A stretch of 64,000 bases of DNA from Ypsolopha sequella (GCA_934047225.1 OW203998.1:14895280-14959279); one strand, 5' to 3'; counted from the stretch's first letter, positions 24,723-36,420 are shown. Numbers and translations are program-made. The notes: generated by a model not told the origin, from the sequence alone.

Positions 24723-25407
24723 GGTGCTGTTGATGTTCTAGCGTCAGGTGTCCCGTTAAATTAGTTATACATTTTTATTGATAATTTTATGATAGTACTA
24801 CTCCTTTTTACTTTAAATGTAGGCTTTTTAAGGCGACACATATAAACAGATTTCTACATTCTTCTCACCGTGTTTTTGATCTACATATTCTGCTCAAAAA
24901 GTTTCTAAAATCTTATGTGAAATTATAACAACGTTAGGTTTTACTGGTACAGGACAACCAGACATCGAAAACAAGAAAAACCCTTGTATAGGCTCCTATG
25001 TGTTCCAATATTGATAAAGACATTGAACGGTAATTGTTTACAAGAGAAATATTATGGCAGAGCTGAGTTTGTGTTTTACGATCTCCGATATTACCTACTT
25101 AATCTTACAGAGACAAAATATTTTCCCCCAAGTAACATAATCCGACCAACTTAGTGCGAGAATCAAAACATTCAGTCGATCGAAGTTGGAATTTGAAGCT
25201 ATAGAATATTTTTCAGTCACGTTCACTGAAATGCTAATACTATGAACAACAGTCACGTTGTTGCTGAAAATTTTACATGCAAAAAGTTTACACGAAAATA
25301 TGCTAAAAGGATAGAAATATAAGTTCAAAAGAGTTCGTCACGCGGTGTAGTAGTGCCTTCGTGGTACCCGCAATGTTTAAAATAAGATTAACATTGCATC
25401 ATTGCAG

Positions 25408-25500
25408 TATAGAAACGCAGAAAGAAAAGTAAATCTGGATGTGAGGAGCTCTGAACCGGGATTCGAACCCGGGACCTCTCGGGATGTTCATTTATATCTC
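25408..25500 (-). repeat. tRNA-derived SINE-like remnant
   Basis: On the minus strand GGTCCCGGGTTCGAATCCCG forms a perfect T-arm (CCGGG-TTCGAAT-CCCGG) with a canonical Pol III B box. Upstream sequence does not fold as a full tRNA and no A box is convincing. The adjoining sequence is repeated at 23413-23465, so this is more likely a tRNA-derived repeat than a tRNA gene. Confidence 0.5.
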
Positions 25501-26319
25501 CTTGCGATGGATAAATCGCCAAGTGTTCAAACATAGACATTTATTTCTGTCATAGTTTAAAATAAGAGTTCTGCAAATCAGTCACTCAGGCTGACCTTAG
25601 AGCAACAGCCGCGCCTAGCGTAAAGGCATAGCAACCCTTATTGACGCAAACCCATGCACTGCACCCTTGTTTTATAAGCTTTTACCTGAGTACATCATTA
25701 CTTCCCTTTTTTATAGCTTCAGCCATCACACAGCCACTCCAGTAATAACTTGAATTAGAATCAGAATCACACAAAGTTGTTATTGGAAGCAATCTATCAA
25801 AGTCCACATTAAATGTAGCAGCCAAAGAACGTTCTTCGTTTAATATTAGAACATAAAATTAGCAAGCGAAATTATTTAGAGTTTCTGTGCATTGTACTTC
25901 TATGTGAGACGGTACACGTGCAAACAAGAGGTGAAAATGTCGTCTCAGATTCTTGAAAGCGAGCCCTTAGGCCTTCTTTGTAAGAGATCGTCTAAAATTC
26001 AGACGAAAATGTACTTCTTTCTTTCTTATATCAAAGATATCTCCAATCTTTTCAACACACCGAAAACTTAGAAAACTAAGACACAACATCAAACCACGCA
26101 CAACTAACATCGAAAGGGACAAGTGTTATGATGTGATGAAGATATTACATAATTATATAATGTTTATGAGCGATTATCCTCGTGACCAAGAATTTTGTAC
26201 ACAAATCAAAGTTATTTCAGGAGGATAGACGCACATAAACATACTCAAAACATATGACAGGGTATAGGGTTATGTGAAACTACAATTGCTCTATGATGTG
26301 CATCGAATCTAGCACTTAC

Positions 26320-26382
26320 GATGGGTGCCAGCGGCCTTCTTTTCTGAAGCTACCTCGGCCTTTTTAGGGGTTTCCACGTCGC
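26320..26382 (-). CDS. sgg: shaggy/GSK3 63-nt in-frame cassette-type exon
   Basis: A 63-nt minus-strand segment lies between an acceptor (GGTTGACAG) and a strong donor (GTAAGTGC). It has the same phase at both ends as its neighbours. Spliced in, it adds 21 residues between VKIS and KDGSK, beginning SDVETPKKAEVASEKK and then rich in Ala, Gly and His; skipped, the frame is also kept. It lies alone in 36 kb of intron. The insert is Lys/Glu-rich, resembles no domain I know, and falls in the flexible N-terminus between the Ser9-type regulatory site and the kinase lobe. Exon status is inferred from splice sites, phase and coding-like composition; no transcript evidence is available here. Confidence 0.72.
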
Positions 26383-26519
26383 CTGTCAACCGCGAAGAAA
26401 CACAAAAGCAGCATTAGAACATTGAATACAATATGGTACACTAATGTTATCACATGGATGATCTGGTGGGCACGGAAACGGACAGATGATACACATAGCC
26501 TCTACAGCGAACACTCACT

Positions 26520-26830
26520 GATGGTACGCCGTAGTTTTCTACAGAAAGTGGAAAGTCGTTCGCGAGCGCGGTTTAGCTGACCGGACTTATCGTTGTCAAG
26601 TAGGCGGACGAGGGATGGTTCTGATCTGACGGAGAGCTCTCCGACGGGGCGGAGGCCTACGGAAGGCACCGTGTCGGCGACTGCTAGACTGTCTAGGCAT
26701 ACCGGGCCTGAGGATCGCTCCAGCTTGGAAGAGGTTCGCTCGCGAGCGCGATTCGTGGTAGACTGGCGATAGTGTCGCACAGCCGGCTAGTAGCGGCTGA
26801 TGCGGTCCCCGCGCCGCTAAGGTCGCTTTA
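26520..26830. other. GC-rich CpG-dense stretch next to the cassette exon
   Basis: About 300 bp of GC-rich, CpG-dense sequence contains two related GCGAGCGCG blocks (near 26560 and 26740). It begins about 140 bp upstream (minus sense) of the 63-nt exon. Both minus-strand frames are open for 84-92 codons without a known domain. It could be an alternative promoter or 5' exon of shaggy, or a GC-rich repeat; the sequence alone does not decide. Confidence 0.35.
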
Positions 26831-27203
26831 CAATTCCACATGCACCACAAATTATACTAATCATGCTAATTGTATCTTTGTTTATAAACCAGTTCGAGTT
26901 TTAAACTGCTGCTTTTATTTATAGGAGCACAATAACGGCGAGCCGTTTTCTCTCGAATATGAAACATAACTTCATTTATGCAGCTCTATTTTCTAGGTTT
27001 ACGTACAAAATTGGCGGTATGATCTATGAATAAAGAAATAGAATATGGTTCGTTTGAATTCAACTGTTGTTTTGCCAAAAGGAGTCTAACCAAGCGTATC
27101 ATTTTAACTGGTTACGCGGTCCTTCGTTTTATGGCCTATATACACGTTCTCGTTTGATAATTGTTTGGCAATACACTAATAGTATTTTGTGCAACTGTAA
27201 CAT

Positions 27204-27285
27204 AGAGACATCGGGACACGAGTACTTGTTTACGAAACGAACGAAGTGAGTTTCGTAATAATTTTGCACGAGTGTCCCAATGTCT
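27204..27285. repeat. Short palindromic repeat
   Basis: GACATCGGGACACGAG and GTTTACGAAACGAAC are mirrored by AGTTTCGTAA and GCACGAGTGTCCCAATGTC, forming a stem around GAACGAAGTGAG. Confidence 0.55.
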
Positions 27286-27404
27286 AATTAATCATGTTCA
27301 GTTTCACACAATACTTTATCTACGACGATCAAAAGTACATATTATTATCATCTTTATTTATAATATTTTCAACTAACAATTTCACGAAAAATGAGAAGAT
27401 ATTC

Positions 27405-27662
27405 GTTCACGTCCGTCGCCGCGGTAATGCTGCCTTGAAGACCAATCGGGATAAAGGGAGCGTGGCTTAAGAAATAACTTCGGGACTTATTTCTCGTCTC
27501 TGTTGTTGATTGTCTAGCGGTTTTATAATAAATAGCAATCGCAGCGCACAATCGCGATGTTATGATGTAATTATAACATCGGATAAACAATATAGGTACT
27601 TATAAAACTGCTGTTAATGTTGAAATTGCCTAATTGCAGTATGGGAGTGGATAAAATTATTT
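27405..27662 (+). repeat. Dispersed repeat family R1, copy 2
   Basis: Matches 7100-7362 block by block. It differs by a duplicated ACTTCGGGACTTATTTC-type insertion and small gaps. Confidence 0.75.
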
Positions 27663-27947
27663 GGCACACCATTTGTTATACAAATTATTTATTCATTTCA
27701 TTTCTGGCAGGGCAACGCCATAGAAATTCTATGCATAATTTCGTACCATTTCGTTTCACTTTCGTTGTAATTTCCATTTTTTATGGCTGTGTTATAAGGG
27801 TTTTCAATTGGCGTAGCCGTTACAGGGAGCGCGGGTGGGAGGGGGGGGCTAGTAAAGGCCAGCCTGACACAAAATAGGTTCAGTTTAAAATTATGGTTTA
27901 TTAAAATAAAATTTTCATATGAATCGAAAATCGCTTGTTAAGGTTAA

Positions 27948-28532
27948 AACTCAGTCGCTTAGCACAAAGCGCATAACTTAACTTTGTATTTCTTGTTTAG
28001 AAGTTACAAATTTAAAATCATTTTGTTAAATGTGGCACTTGACGCCATTAGTTCAATATTAGTGAGGTTTATAAAGCATGAGTTTGAAATTTAATACACA
28101 ATTAGGCATGATCTGGTCTAAACAAAGTTAAAACAGCATTTTAAGTTGGTTAAGAAAAGATCATGACTAATTGTGTATACAATTACAAACTCTTTCTTTA
28201 TAAACCTCACTAATACTGAACTATTGGCGTCAAATGGCACAGATCAAATTGCTTTTCAATTTTTAATTTCTAAACAAGAAAAGCGTTTATAAATATTATA
28301 TTTAACTTTTATGAGCTTTTGATTACTAGTGTTATTAAAACAATTAAAAAAATTATAACTCGATATATTTCGGCCCTCGGTATGGGGCCGTCATCAGTCG
28401 AATGATGATGGCGGCCCCATACCGAGGGCCGAAATATATCGAGTTATAATTTTTTTTATTGTTTTAATAACACTACTAAACAAGAAAAACAAAGTTAAGT
28501 TATGCACTTTGCGCTAAGCTACTGACGAAAAT
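27948..28532. mobile_element. Foldback element with long arms, interrupted by a hairpin insertion
   Basis: The left side runs CAGTCGCTTAGCACAAAGCG, TAACTTAACTTTGTATTTC, TGGCACTTGACGCC, TTAGTGAGGTTTATAAAG, ACACAATTAG. The right side runs through the mirror images in reverse order, ending GCACTTTGCGCTAAGC. The right arm is split by 28283-28475; without it the two arms align throughout. Confidence 0.85.
28283..28475. mobile_element. Hairpin insertion with 13-bp target duplication
   Basis: It is flanked by the direct repeat CTAAACAAGAAAA (28270-28282 and 28476-28488). The insert is a 45-base lead followed by a nearly perfect palindrome (28328-28396 against 28403-28474), whose arms contain CGATATATTTCGGCCCTCGG. 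The intact left arm of the host foldback shows the unoccupied sequence. Half of the same palindrome recurs at about 407-470. Confidence 0.85.
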
Positions 28533-29149
28533 GTCAAGTCGGTCACGCTTATGCTTACTTGGTTGAAACTTGAACACATTTGATAAATTTTTCTGGGAGG
28601 GGGCATCATAAACGGGAAAATATTTTGAATATTTGTGTGGAGTGTCAAATGAAGTTTTCAATTAGATTATATGTATTTCCGTTGACGGAACCCGATCATT
28701 GCATACAATGTATACTTTACTGACTTCTAGAAATTGCCATAAACTGAATTTTTATTTAGTTAGACAGATCTACGAACATCTATCATATGACTATCAATTC
28801 TTGTTCTCTGTTGTAACAAGATCGCTTATCGGCAGATACTGAAGCGTGCACACCTCTTTATACAGTAGTTGATAATTCGGCGTGAAGTCATAGACATTCA
28901 CGATTAACTATTAACATTATGTTTATGATGTTATATAATAAAACAAACATATGTATATTATGTTACATACAGAAACTAGTGCAATTTGAATAGCAAACAC
29001 AAAAAAAAAAAACAAAAATGTTTCTGTTGAATAGACTTTAAACAGTCAAAAACTTTGCGTCCATGAAGGTCACATAACAAATTTTAATGCAGACATTGAG
29101 GGGTTGAGGTTTTGACAGAGTGTTAATAAATACAGCGCTCGAACTAGTA

Positions 29150-29260
29150 CAGTGGAGACCTCATCAAGTAAGACACATAGGACTTTGTACCTATCTTATA
29201 TTCTTCTCTGTAGGGGCTAATATCGTACTGCAAGTGTATAGCTTGATGTGGTCTCCACTA
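29150..29260. mobile_element. TA-flanked MITE family T, copy 1
   Basis: The 111-bp element has inverted ends CAGTGGAGACCTCATCAAG / CTTGATGTGGTCTCCACT and TA on each side. It is nearly identical to 42622-42732 and 43340-43450. Confidence 0.88.
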
Positions 29261-29269
29261 TAATGATTG

Positions 29270-30953
29270 CGGGGAACACGACAAAAGTTCCAGAAGATCT
29301 GGGTTAGGTTCAATTCCTTTCGGCCCAGGGCATGCACCCTAATAATAATTTATAGTACCACTAATTTGGGGCCAAAATGCGGTGAAAAGCCAGTCAATAT
29401 CATATTTACATTGGGGTGGAAACAATTTTCAGCGAAGAGTGTATGTACAACTCTTCCCTGTACAGTTGACACTTGGAACATCTCTGACGCCTCTCGGAAA
29501 TTAGATGTCTGTTGCAGCTACAATTGATAGGTAAGGTAACACATTATCTAAGCAAAAACAGGTAATAATCATTTACATTAAAGGCACAAAAACACGAAGC
29601 CTTTCATCAAGTGAAATAACCCCAGGTATAGGCAGTTTCTAAGGTGAAATTGGGAGTAAAATACTTTTCCGTTTTAACATGGGCTTCTTTTTGTCCTGGT
29701 TTGCTTAGGAATAGCCTTAGAGGTAGTTTGGTTACGGTCAGTCTTGAAATAGAAAAAACTAAATTATCTGGGAACTACATAACTACATCAGATTACAGAA
29801 GCAGTACTATCCTTCAGTTACGTACAAACGGAGGAGCCAATGCGGCCCACTAATAGCATTAAGGCTGCCACGGACTTGAGAATATTGGATTAAAACTTTC
29901 GGCGAAGTTTGTCGGTTTCCACACGCGAGTCGCCGACGCATCTTCTACCATTCGATACGCTTTCGCTCGGCAACAGATTAAATTCGCGAGTTTGATCGGA
30001 TTACAAGTTAAACAATAGGAGTGCTTGTTTGTTCGCTAAGTAAACCTTGGGCACGGGCCGCCATTGTTGTTGGAAGACAGTCGGCAGCCATTGTGGCGAG
30101 GGTCTAGAATCTAGATAATGAGAACCGGTCGCACCAGGTCTGTGACGCACCCTGCAACCCGACCCGGGTGGCGAGGTTACCGCTGCGCAACAAACATTAT
30201 AATCCGGCAGCATAGACTGACTGCGAAGAAGCATAGAGATAACAGCATAGTGACAAAGCTTATGCAGAGTTAAATATGTAAATGCTAAATGTGTGCACTA
30301 TGTGATTCAAATTGCGTCATTATGATGTACGAGTCATTTTCTGAAAAAATTATCCTAATTGGCATCTTAAAATCATCAGTTTTATTGTAAACTAGTTTAA
30401 CTCCTTTGTTTTGAATTCCTTTCTCCTCTATTTTTGTCTGTAGGGGATGATTTTCCGAACAAAGCGCTAAATTTTTTACTGCCATAAGGGGTTGATTTTT
30501 CAAAAAGGCTAAAACACGTAGTTTTTTATTTCTAACCAATTTTTATGGTTTTTCAACTACAAAACAAACTTATTTTCCATACAAACTTTCATCCCCTATT
30601 TTACCCTCTTAGAGGTGGAATTTCGAAAAATCCTTTCTTATTCCTTGTTTACAAAATTTCTTAAGTACACGAAAACGAGTAGCATGTTAGGGTCCATAAT
30701 TTCTATACTACGCTACGTCTGGTTGTCGCAAACTACCGTAGTGGTAAACTACCACTACGCTCCAGCCGTCATGGCGGCTGCGAAGGCCGGACCAATAGTA
30801 CGAGAGCCGTTGACCATTAAAATGGAGTAGCTTTATGCATTCTCACAGGTTATCTGAACAAAAGAAAATCCACGACGGGTTGACGATAACCGGACCTTTT
30901 GCTTTTTTCTCAAGCACTTCGGGCAACTTGAAATTTACGTGGTCTTAGTTTTT
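29270..30953. other. Unassigned intronic DNA
   Basis: Several short open frames (29267-29527, 29644-29853, 30001-30234) show no recognisable motif. A GC-richer patch at 29870-30240 has no second copy in the window. No gene is supported. Confidence 0.4.
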
Positions 30954-31211
30954 AAGGTTCCGTATCTAAAGGGTAACCAACGTGTCCGTCTGTCACCAGG
31001 CTGTATCTCATGAACCGTGATAGTTAGACAGTTGAAATTTTCACAGATGATGTATTTCTGTTGCCGCTATAACAGCAAGTACTAAAAAACAGAATAAAAT
31101 AAATATTTAAGGGGGCTCCCATACAACAGACATGTTTTTCTTTGGCCTTTTTATAGATAATGGTACGGAACCCTTCGTGCGCGAGTCCAATTCGCACTTG
31201 GCCGGTTTTTT
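30954..31211 (+). mobile_element. SINE/LINE-tail family S, plus copy
   Basis: It shows AAGGTTCCGTATCTAAAGGG, then CACCAGGCTGTATCTCATGA, then GATAATGGTACGGAACCCTT and GCACTTGGCCGGTTTTTT. It is the same order as 52446-52725 and the reverse of 8209-8464. Confidence 0.7.
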
Positions 31212-31685
31212 ATAATTATGTATATCCAAACATATAAAATATGTATCCCGATTGGTTAGGTTTTCTGGCTGAGGGGAGCCCAAAGAAGCAGTTTCTTTTT
31301 ATAATATATAATGTAGGTGTCTTGGAATTTGGACCAGACTAGTATTTACTCTTCTGAACACATACCCAAAAGTACTATACCGATTAGTCGGAAAGTTGCC
31401 AGTTCAGCTGAAAGTTGATTTTGTACAGATTAAAAAAAATGTTTTACGTATACATCTTATTATATTTTGATAGATTGTATATTTTAAAGCAATCATCCCG
31501 ATTGAAAAATCATAAGTAGCTGCCCGTCTGGGAACAATGTAACATTAGGACCCCAAAGCAACCAAAGTACCCACTTACTCTCTGCCAGTCTTTGCTTTTC
31601 TTGATAAGAGACACATAACCAAGAATTGGAACTGCAATTGTGGGAAAGCTGGGGTTGCCTTTAGTTACTCTATTTTGGTTATGAT

Positions 31686-31845
31686 CTGGGGCCTTATTGT
31701 CTAACTTCAACATCTATCGCTACTGCTTTCAGAGGTAACGTGATTGGCTAGAAATAACGTGACACATCATTACTAATCCTAGCCAATCACGCGTACTTTT
31801 GAAACAGATACCGATATATGTTGAGGTTAGACAATAAGGCCTCAG
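31686..31845. mobile_element. MITE family G, copy 1
   Basis: The inverted ends CTGGGGCCTTATTGTCTAAC / GTTAGACAATAAGGCCTCAG differ at one position. The interior contains GTGATTGGCTAG and its mirror. Other copies are at 39813-39954 and 45672-45800. Confidence 0.8.
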
Positions 31846-32456
31846 CTCTTGTACTACAAGTGATGACAAATTGTCGAGCGGCCAACTTGTTTATCATTAC
31901 ATTAACAAGCATATCGTGCACGGAGACTACTCGTCTTGCCTGTCTCTAATTATAACGGAATTTACGTATATTGTCGTCAAATATGTAATTATAGTTTTGG
32001 GCGTATTTCCAAAGGTGGCTGAAGTGACGTTAAATGACGGCAGACATCGAACTTAAAATCAGGAACATTTCTTTGTTCTACCGTGGCCATTTCAAATTGG
32101 TAAAGCAATGAGTTATTAGGTTAGATCAAGCTTACTTCTAGACTCAACTGTTGCATAGTAAATTATTCAGAATACTGTACAATTATAATTAATTTTGTTC
32201 GAATTTAAGAACGGTTCGTTTTCACGTTTATTATCCAATTGTACGCCGGCAGTTATTTAATTTACTCATGTACTTGTCGGAAAAGCCTAGTTATATTCTA
32301 ACAAATTGCCAAATAGTAAAAAAAAGATCCAAAATAATTCAATAGTATGTTTAATAAGTTAATAACACTGCTGTATCTTGATTAGCGAATTTTGTAATTT
32401 TTAAGAAAGGTAAAGAACCTACCTACGCGGCATGGACACTCCCGTCTGTCGTGTAT

Positions 32457-32683
32457 AGGGTTGCCAGATAGTCGGAATTCGTAGAGATTGTCCCGACATT
32501 TCATATGATGTCCAGAGTCCCGGCAAATAAATAACAACGGTCGGCGGGCAAAACAGTATTTAGTTGTAATTACTTTAGTTTTTAATAATAAAAATAATAT
32601 TTATTTGTCCCGACCATAATCCCAAAATTCCGACTTTTTGAAATTTTGCCCAGATATTTTGGTTTTCCCATCTGGCAACCCTA
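32457..32683. mobile_element. TA-flanked MITE
   Basis: GGGTTGCCAGAT and ATCTGGCAACCC form the inverted ends, each next to TA. The arms are 12 bp and perfect. Confidence 0.75.
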
Positions 32684-32770
32684 GTCGCGTAATAGTACAT
32701 ACAAACCAATGTTTTACAATATTTTTTTTCGCTACTGGGAGAACCATCTTAAATTATGAAATTATTAAAA

Positions 32771-32887
32771 CTGAATGAATTGTTTTATGGACGACATCCG
32801 GTCATAAAACTGAATGAATTGTTCTATGGACGACATCCGGTCATAAAACTGAATGAATTGTTCTATGGACGAAATCGGTTCATAAAA
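32771..32887 (+). repeat. 39-bp tandem repeat, three units
   Basis: Units start at 32771, 32810 and 32849. The first two differ by one base; the third has changes near its end (GAAATCGGTT). Because 39 is a multiple of 3, an open frame starting at 32756 reads the 13-residue unit KLNELFYGRHPVI three times. No protein family is recognised. Confidence 0.9.
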
Positions 32888-33458
32888 AAGCATCTGCCAA
32901 TCGAATCGCAAAATCCAGTTTTTCCACTCGAGTTGTCAAGTAGCTGATGAAACATATCTCCTAACTTTGTTACGTATCTTATCGGGGCCTGTCACATTTA
33001 TAAAACACTGTAACAAAACATAAAAAAAATCTATCGATAACACAGAGAACGTCACCAGCGAGTTAACTATGCAATAAAGATTACCGAACCGATCGATACT
33101 GTAAATGTTCGCAAATGGAAAAGCGTATTGATATTGCTAACAATGGACTTATTGGGGTGGGAAATTTATTGACGCAGCTCGCTGCAATGCCGAGCATGAC
33201 ATAATGCAATGGTTTATTCACAACGTGCTTGTCCATAACTGGATTATTGAACTTGACTCTCGTATGCCGTGCTCCAATAATCAGCTGATTCATTCGTCAT
33301 CTTTGATTAAGTAGCACGGGGTAAAGTTACATGTGAGTAAGCACACAAGAGATTGTCCTGGCAAGTTTCAAGACGAAAAAGAACATCATGAAGATAAATT
33401 TCGTTGCTAAGCCACCATAGGCCACGTTTTCCGAATTGGGCGCATTGTTTTTTCTACA

Positions 33459-33690
33459 CTAGTCTTTCGCACGCAATCTCTGCCCCGCTTTCGGTTTGGG
33501 CGTTATATTATTAACAACTACCTATATAATGCCGGCCTATATATTATGTTGACAGGGTTTTCGTTCACTGTATGTTGACCAAGGTCACTACGCTGATAAT
33601 AAAGAAAACCGCATCCAAATCCGTTGAGTGGTACTTGAGTTAAAACGGAAGAGACAGATAAAAAATTCTAAAAGTTGTAGTTCTGGTCTC
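33459..33690 (-). mobile_element. Helitron-family copy (reverse)
   Basis: From CTAG at 33459-33462 the reverse strand follows the 23654-23946 family: GCCCCGCTTTCGG, TATGTTGACCAAGGTCA and CCAAATCCGTTGAGTGG appear in order on the plus strand. The 5' end is degraded. Confidence 0.55.
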
Positions 33691-35752
33691 AGTACAATAA
33701 TAACAACACATTATATTAAATTGAAAAAATATTAAATGTATAGACACTACTTTTCTATTATATATGTGCGGAAACAGGTGAAGTAGGTATATTTAATAAC
33801 CCACCACGCAACATAAGCCACTCGAGACTCGAGATCAGCATCAGACATCTTAGTCTTGTGAGTCGGCTAAATGAAACTTTACCGTATCTGTTTCAGAATA
33901 AGAACACAAAGAATTGGATCCCGTACCAAGTTTAGTGACGATGATCAGTTGCGACTCCGTCGACTTGGCGCGACTTTGTCTAAGATCTGGGTCCGAGTTC
34001 ACGGTGTACGTTCCACGTCTCCACAGCATCCTTGATGCGATGCACCAAACTCAATAATGCACGACGGACTTCTCAGGAACATACCCGTTCCGCACTTTTC
34101 AAGACACTGTTTAACATTACAAACAGGCACAAAGTTTCAGGTACAAGTCGAAAAAAAGAGCACATTTTTGATCACTACACTAAAAGAATTTCTGTAGGAT
34201 GTAATTCGATAAACTGTTTGGATTCGGCAAACACGCGTGCAGTACCGCGCCGTCTCCGATACACAGAGCTCAGCTGAGGAAGTGGGCTAACGAATCAATC
34301 GGTAATTTCGCAACATGCACCAAGTGCGCCGGCGACGATGTCGGTCGGCTGTGACCGGCGATCAGCGAAAGGCGACGCAAAAACCGAGAGTGCGTTGGCA
34401 CGGCTCTTCCGCGAGTGGCGAACACCAGATCGTGAACGCCAATATGATAAGCCAAGAGATAGCGACCAATAACTCGCAAGTCGTAAATATTGTTGTTTTA
34501 TTGTATGGAATTAACTGTGCGATAAACACTTTCATAATTCAGCGCAATCATACGTGCGTGCCCCTGGAATTGGTGGAGTAACAAGCAACTCTCATTAGTT
34601 AAGTATGAAACGCAACGAACCAAGGTTGGTTAGCCGCGTCTACACATTAAATATGAAACATTTTCGGCGCCTCGGGTGTTAACCCGCGGAGGCTAATAAG
34701 CGCCTAAATTCAAAAACGTTTCGACAATCAGTGAGGACCAGAAATCTTCTCTATTACTTATAACATTATCACCTAGAAGTCTGCGTGTTCTTAAATAAAT
34801 ACATACATACTCACGCCTGTCAAACAGTGTGGTAGGCAGAGACTACATCTGCTACAATCCTATTCAACCCCATTCATCAATTGAATTAATCATAATAGCC
34901 CTTTTATTTCGATTGCTATGACCCTTTTCAGTATACTACAAACATACGTCTTCTTAAGGCGATATGTAAATGTTTTAGCGTCCCTGTTACTCTATATGCC
35001 AAAAAACCTTCAGTGTGAGAGGGAAGGATTCGAGGAAAAGTAGCAAAATGACAGTTTTTTATAAATTATAAAATGTACTCAAGTTGCTATCAAAATTTCG
35101 TTTAAACATGTCCTAGATACTGTTAAAACCCATCTAATAAAGTATAATCGTAGTCCATATGTCATTCCAAATTGTCAAACCATGACTGTGTTGAAAAGGA
35201 CCTTATTTCAATAAATATATTTTACGAGCCGAATTTCTCAAATCGCGTTTCTGTTTAACAGATCCCTAGAAAAAGATGATTCCAAAAATAGTATTCTATT
35301 TTATCAAAATACTACCTTCTTTACTAAACTAGATGTGCAAGTTTCTTTCTCCCATACCATGGACGAATAAAATACTAGCATTTATTAATACTTGTATTTA
35401 TTCGTCTATGCCCATACTTTATATCTGCCTTAACCATCAAAGCATTCCATTTTCTTCTCTCGTCACTGCGATCTTTTTCAAACCCTTAAATCAATATTTC
35501 TCACTCTCGCATAGGTACGAAAAGGTGTCTAATGTTAAATTTATTATAGTAGTATGACCCTGCAAAGTATCAGTAGATATAGATGCAATTTCTTGCTACA
35601 TATTATTCGTCAAAACCATATTCAGCTGATCATATTGCGTTAGGGTCTAGGACACGATCGTGAAGAGTCAAGGTCAAGGATACTTGGCGCTGCGCCAGGA
35701 TACTTCGATGGATGAGTGCAAGCGCAAGCCCATTATAGGGGTAGATATTATT

Positions 35753-36420
35753 GTTTTAAGAAGATGGCATACTCTAGCAACTTTTTTTATTACCCGTCCA
35801 GCACAATAAGTCTAATGGCAAAGACTTTATTTGCTTTTCATAGAGGCGATTATATGTTGGCTCTTTGGCCTCTTTTTCTTGGACGCGTAATACTAGTGAT
35901 CACGCAGCGAAACAACAAATTGGTGTGTTTTTAGCTAATACTGAAATATTTTGTAGGGAAAAAAATATTGAATTTAGGTGATATACTCGTACCTTCATAT
36001 TTCTATTAACTACTTTATGAAAAAAAAATCAAATTGAACTCTTAACCGCGTTCTTGAAGCGAACGTTTGAAAACCAAAAAAAAAGAGGGTGCAAAACATT
36101 TTTTTTTGACAAAAGTATAAATCTTAGTATATTGTTTATACGTAAGATCCCTAGAGAAAAGATTAATAAATTAAATATATTTTTTTCAATACAAGGAGAG
36201 TCCGAATTTCTTCAAACGAATCCTAGATATCTTGAATTAAAACACTTGTACTTGTAGTTTCACTTTATTTGTGAATAAATAAAGTGAAACTACAAGTACA
36301 AGTGTTTTAATTCAAGATGTGTTTCAAGTTTCACCAAGTGCCGACAATCGCAAGTATAAATTTTGTTGAATCCTAGATAGCCTGGAGTTGGTCAAGCTCT
36401 AGGCTCAGGTACAGTCTTAA
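35753..36420 (+). repeat. Dispersed repeat family Q, copy 2 (interrupted)
   Basis: It begins GTTTTAAGAAGATGGCATAC and ends AGGCTCAGGTACAGTCTTA. It is nearly identical to copy 3 (49673-50171). The insertion 36230-36367, flanked by a duplicated 12-mer, is missing from copy 3. Confidence 0.88.
36230..36367. mobile_element. Perfect 40-bp hairpin insertion with 12-bp target duplication
   Basis: Arms 36230-36269 and 36278-36317 are exact inverted copies (ends TCTTGAATTAAAACACTTGT / ACAAGTGTTTTAATTCAAGA) around an 8-base loop. A 50-base unpaired segment (36318-36367) follows. GAATCCTAGATA flanks the insert at 36218-36229 and 36368-36379. Repeat-Q copy 3 shows the uninterrupted site near 50121-50135. 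Confidence 0.9.

Larger units (their letters stand above)
5135..26319. other. shaggy intron (21.2 kb)
   Basis: This is the intron between the 63-nt exon and the glycine-loop exon. It has no recognised host coding sequence. Individually listed repeats account for roughly a third of it. Stretches where I see only AT-rich, unassigned DNA are 5250-7090, 8760-10010, 10350-11200, 15680-16190, 16450-17490, 17710-18960, 20120-21830 and 24725-25400. Confidence 0.6.

Noticed and set aside
25449..25500. Possible tRNA gene (perfect T-arm on the minus strand)
   Set aside because: No acceptor stem, D-arm or anticodon arm can be drawn, and the adjoining sequence is a repeat.
34270..34581. GC-rich open frames on both strands in shaggy intron 1
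   Set aside because: No splice junction with compatible phase to shaggy and no domain; left as unexplained GC-rich DNA.
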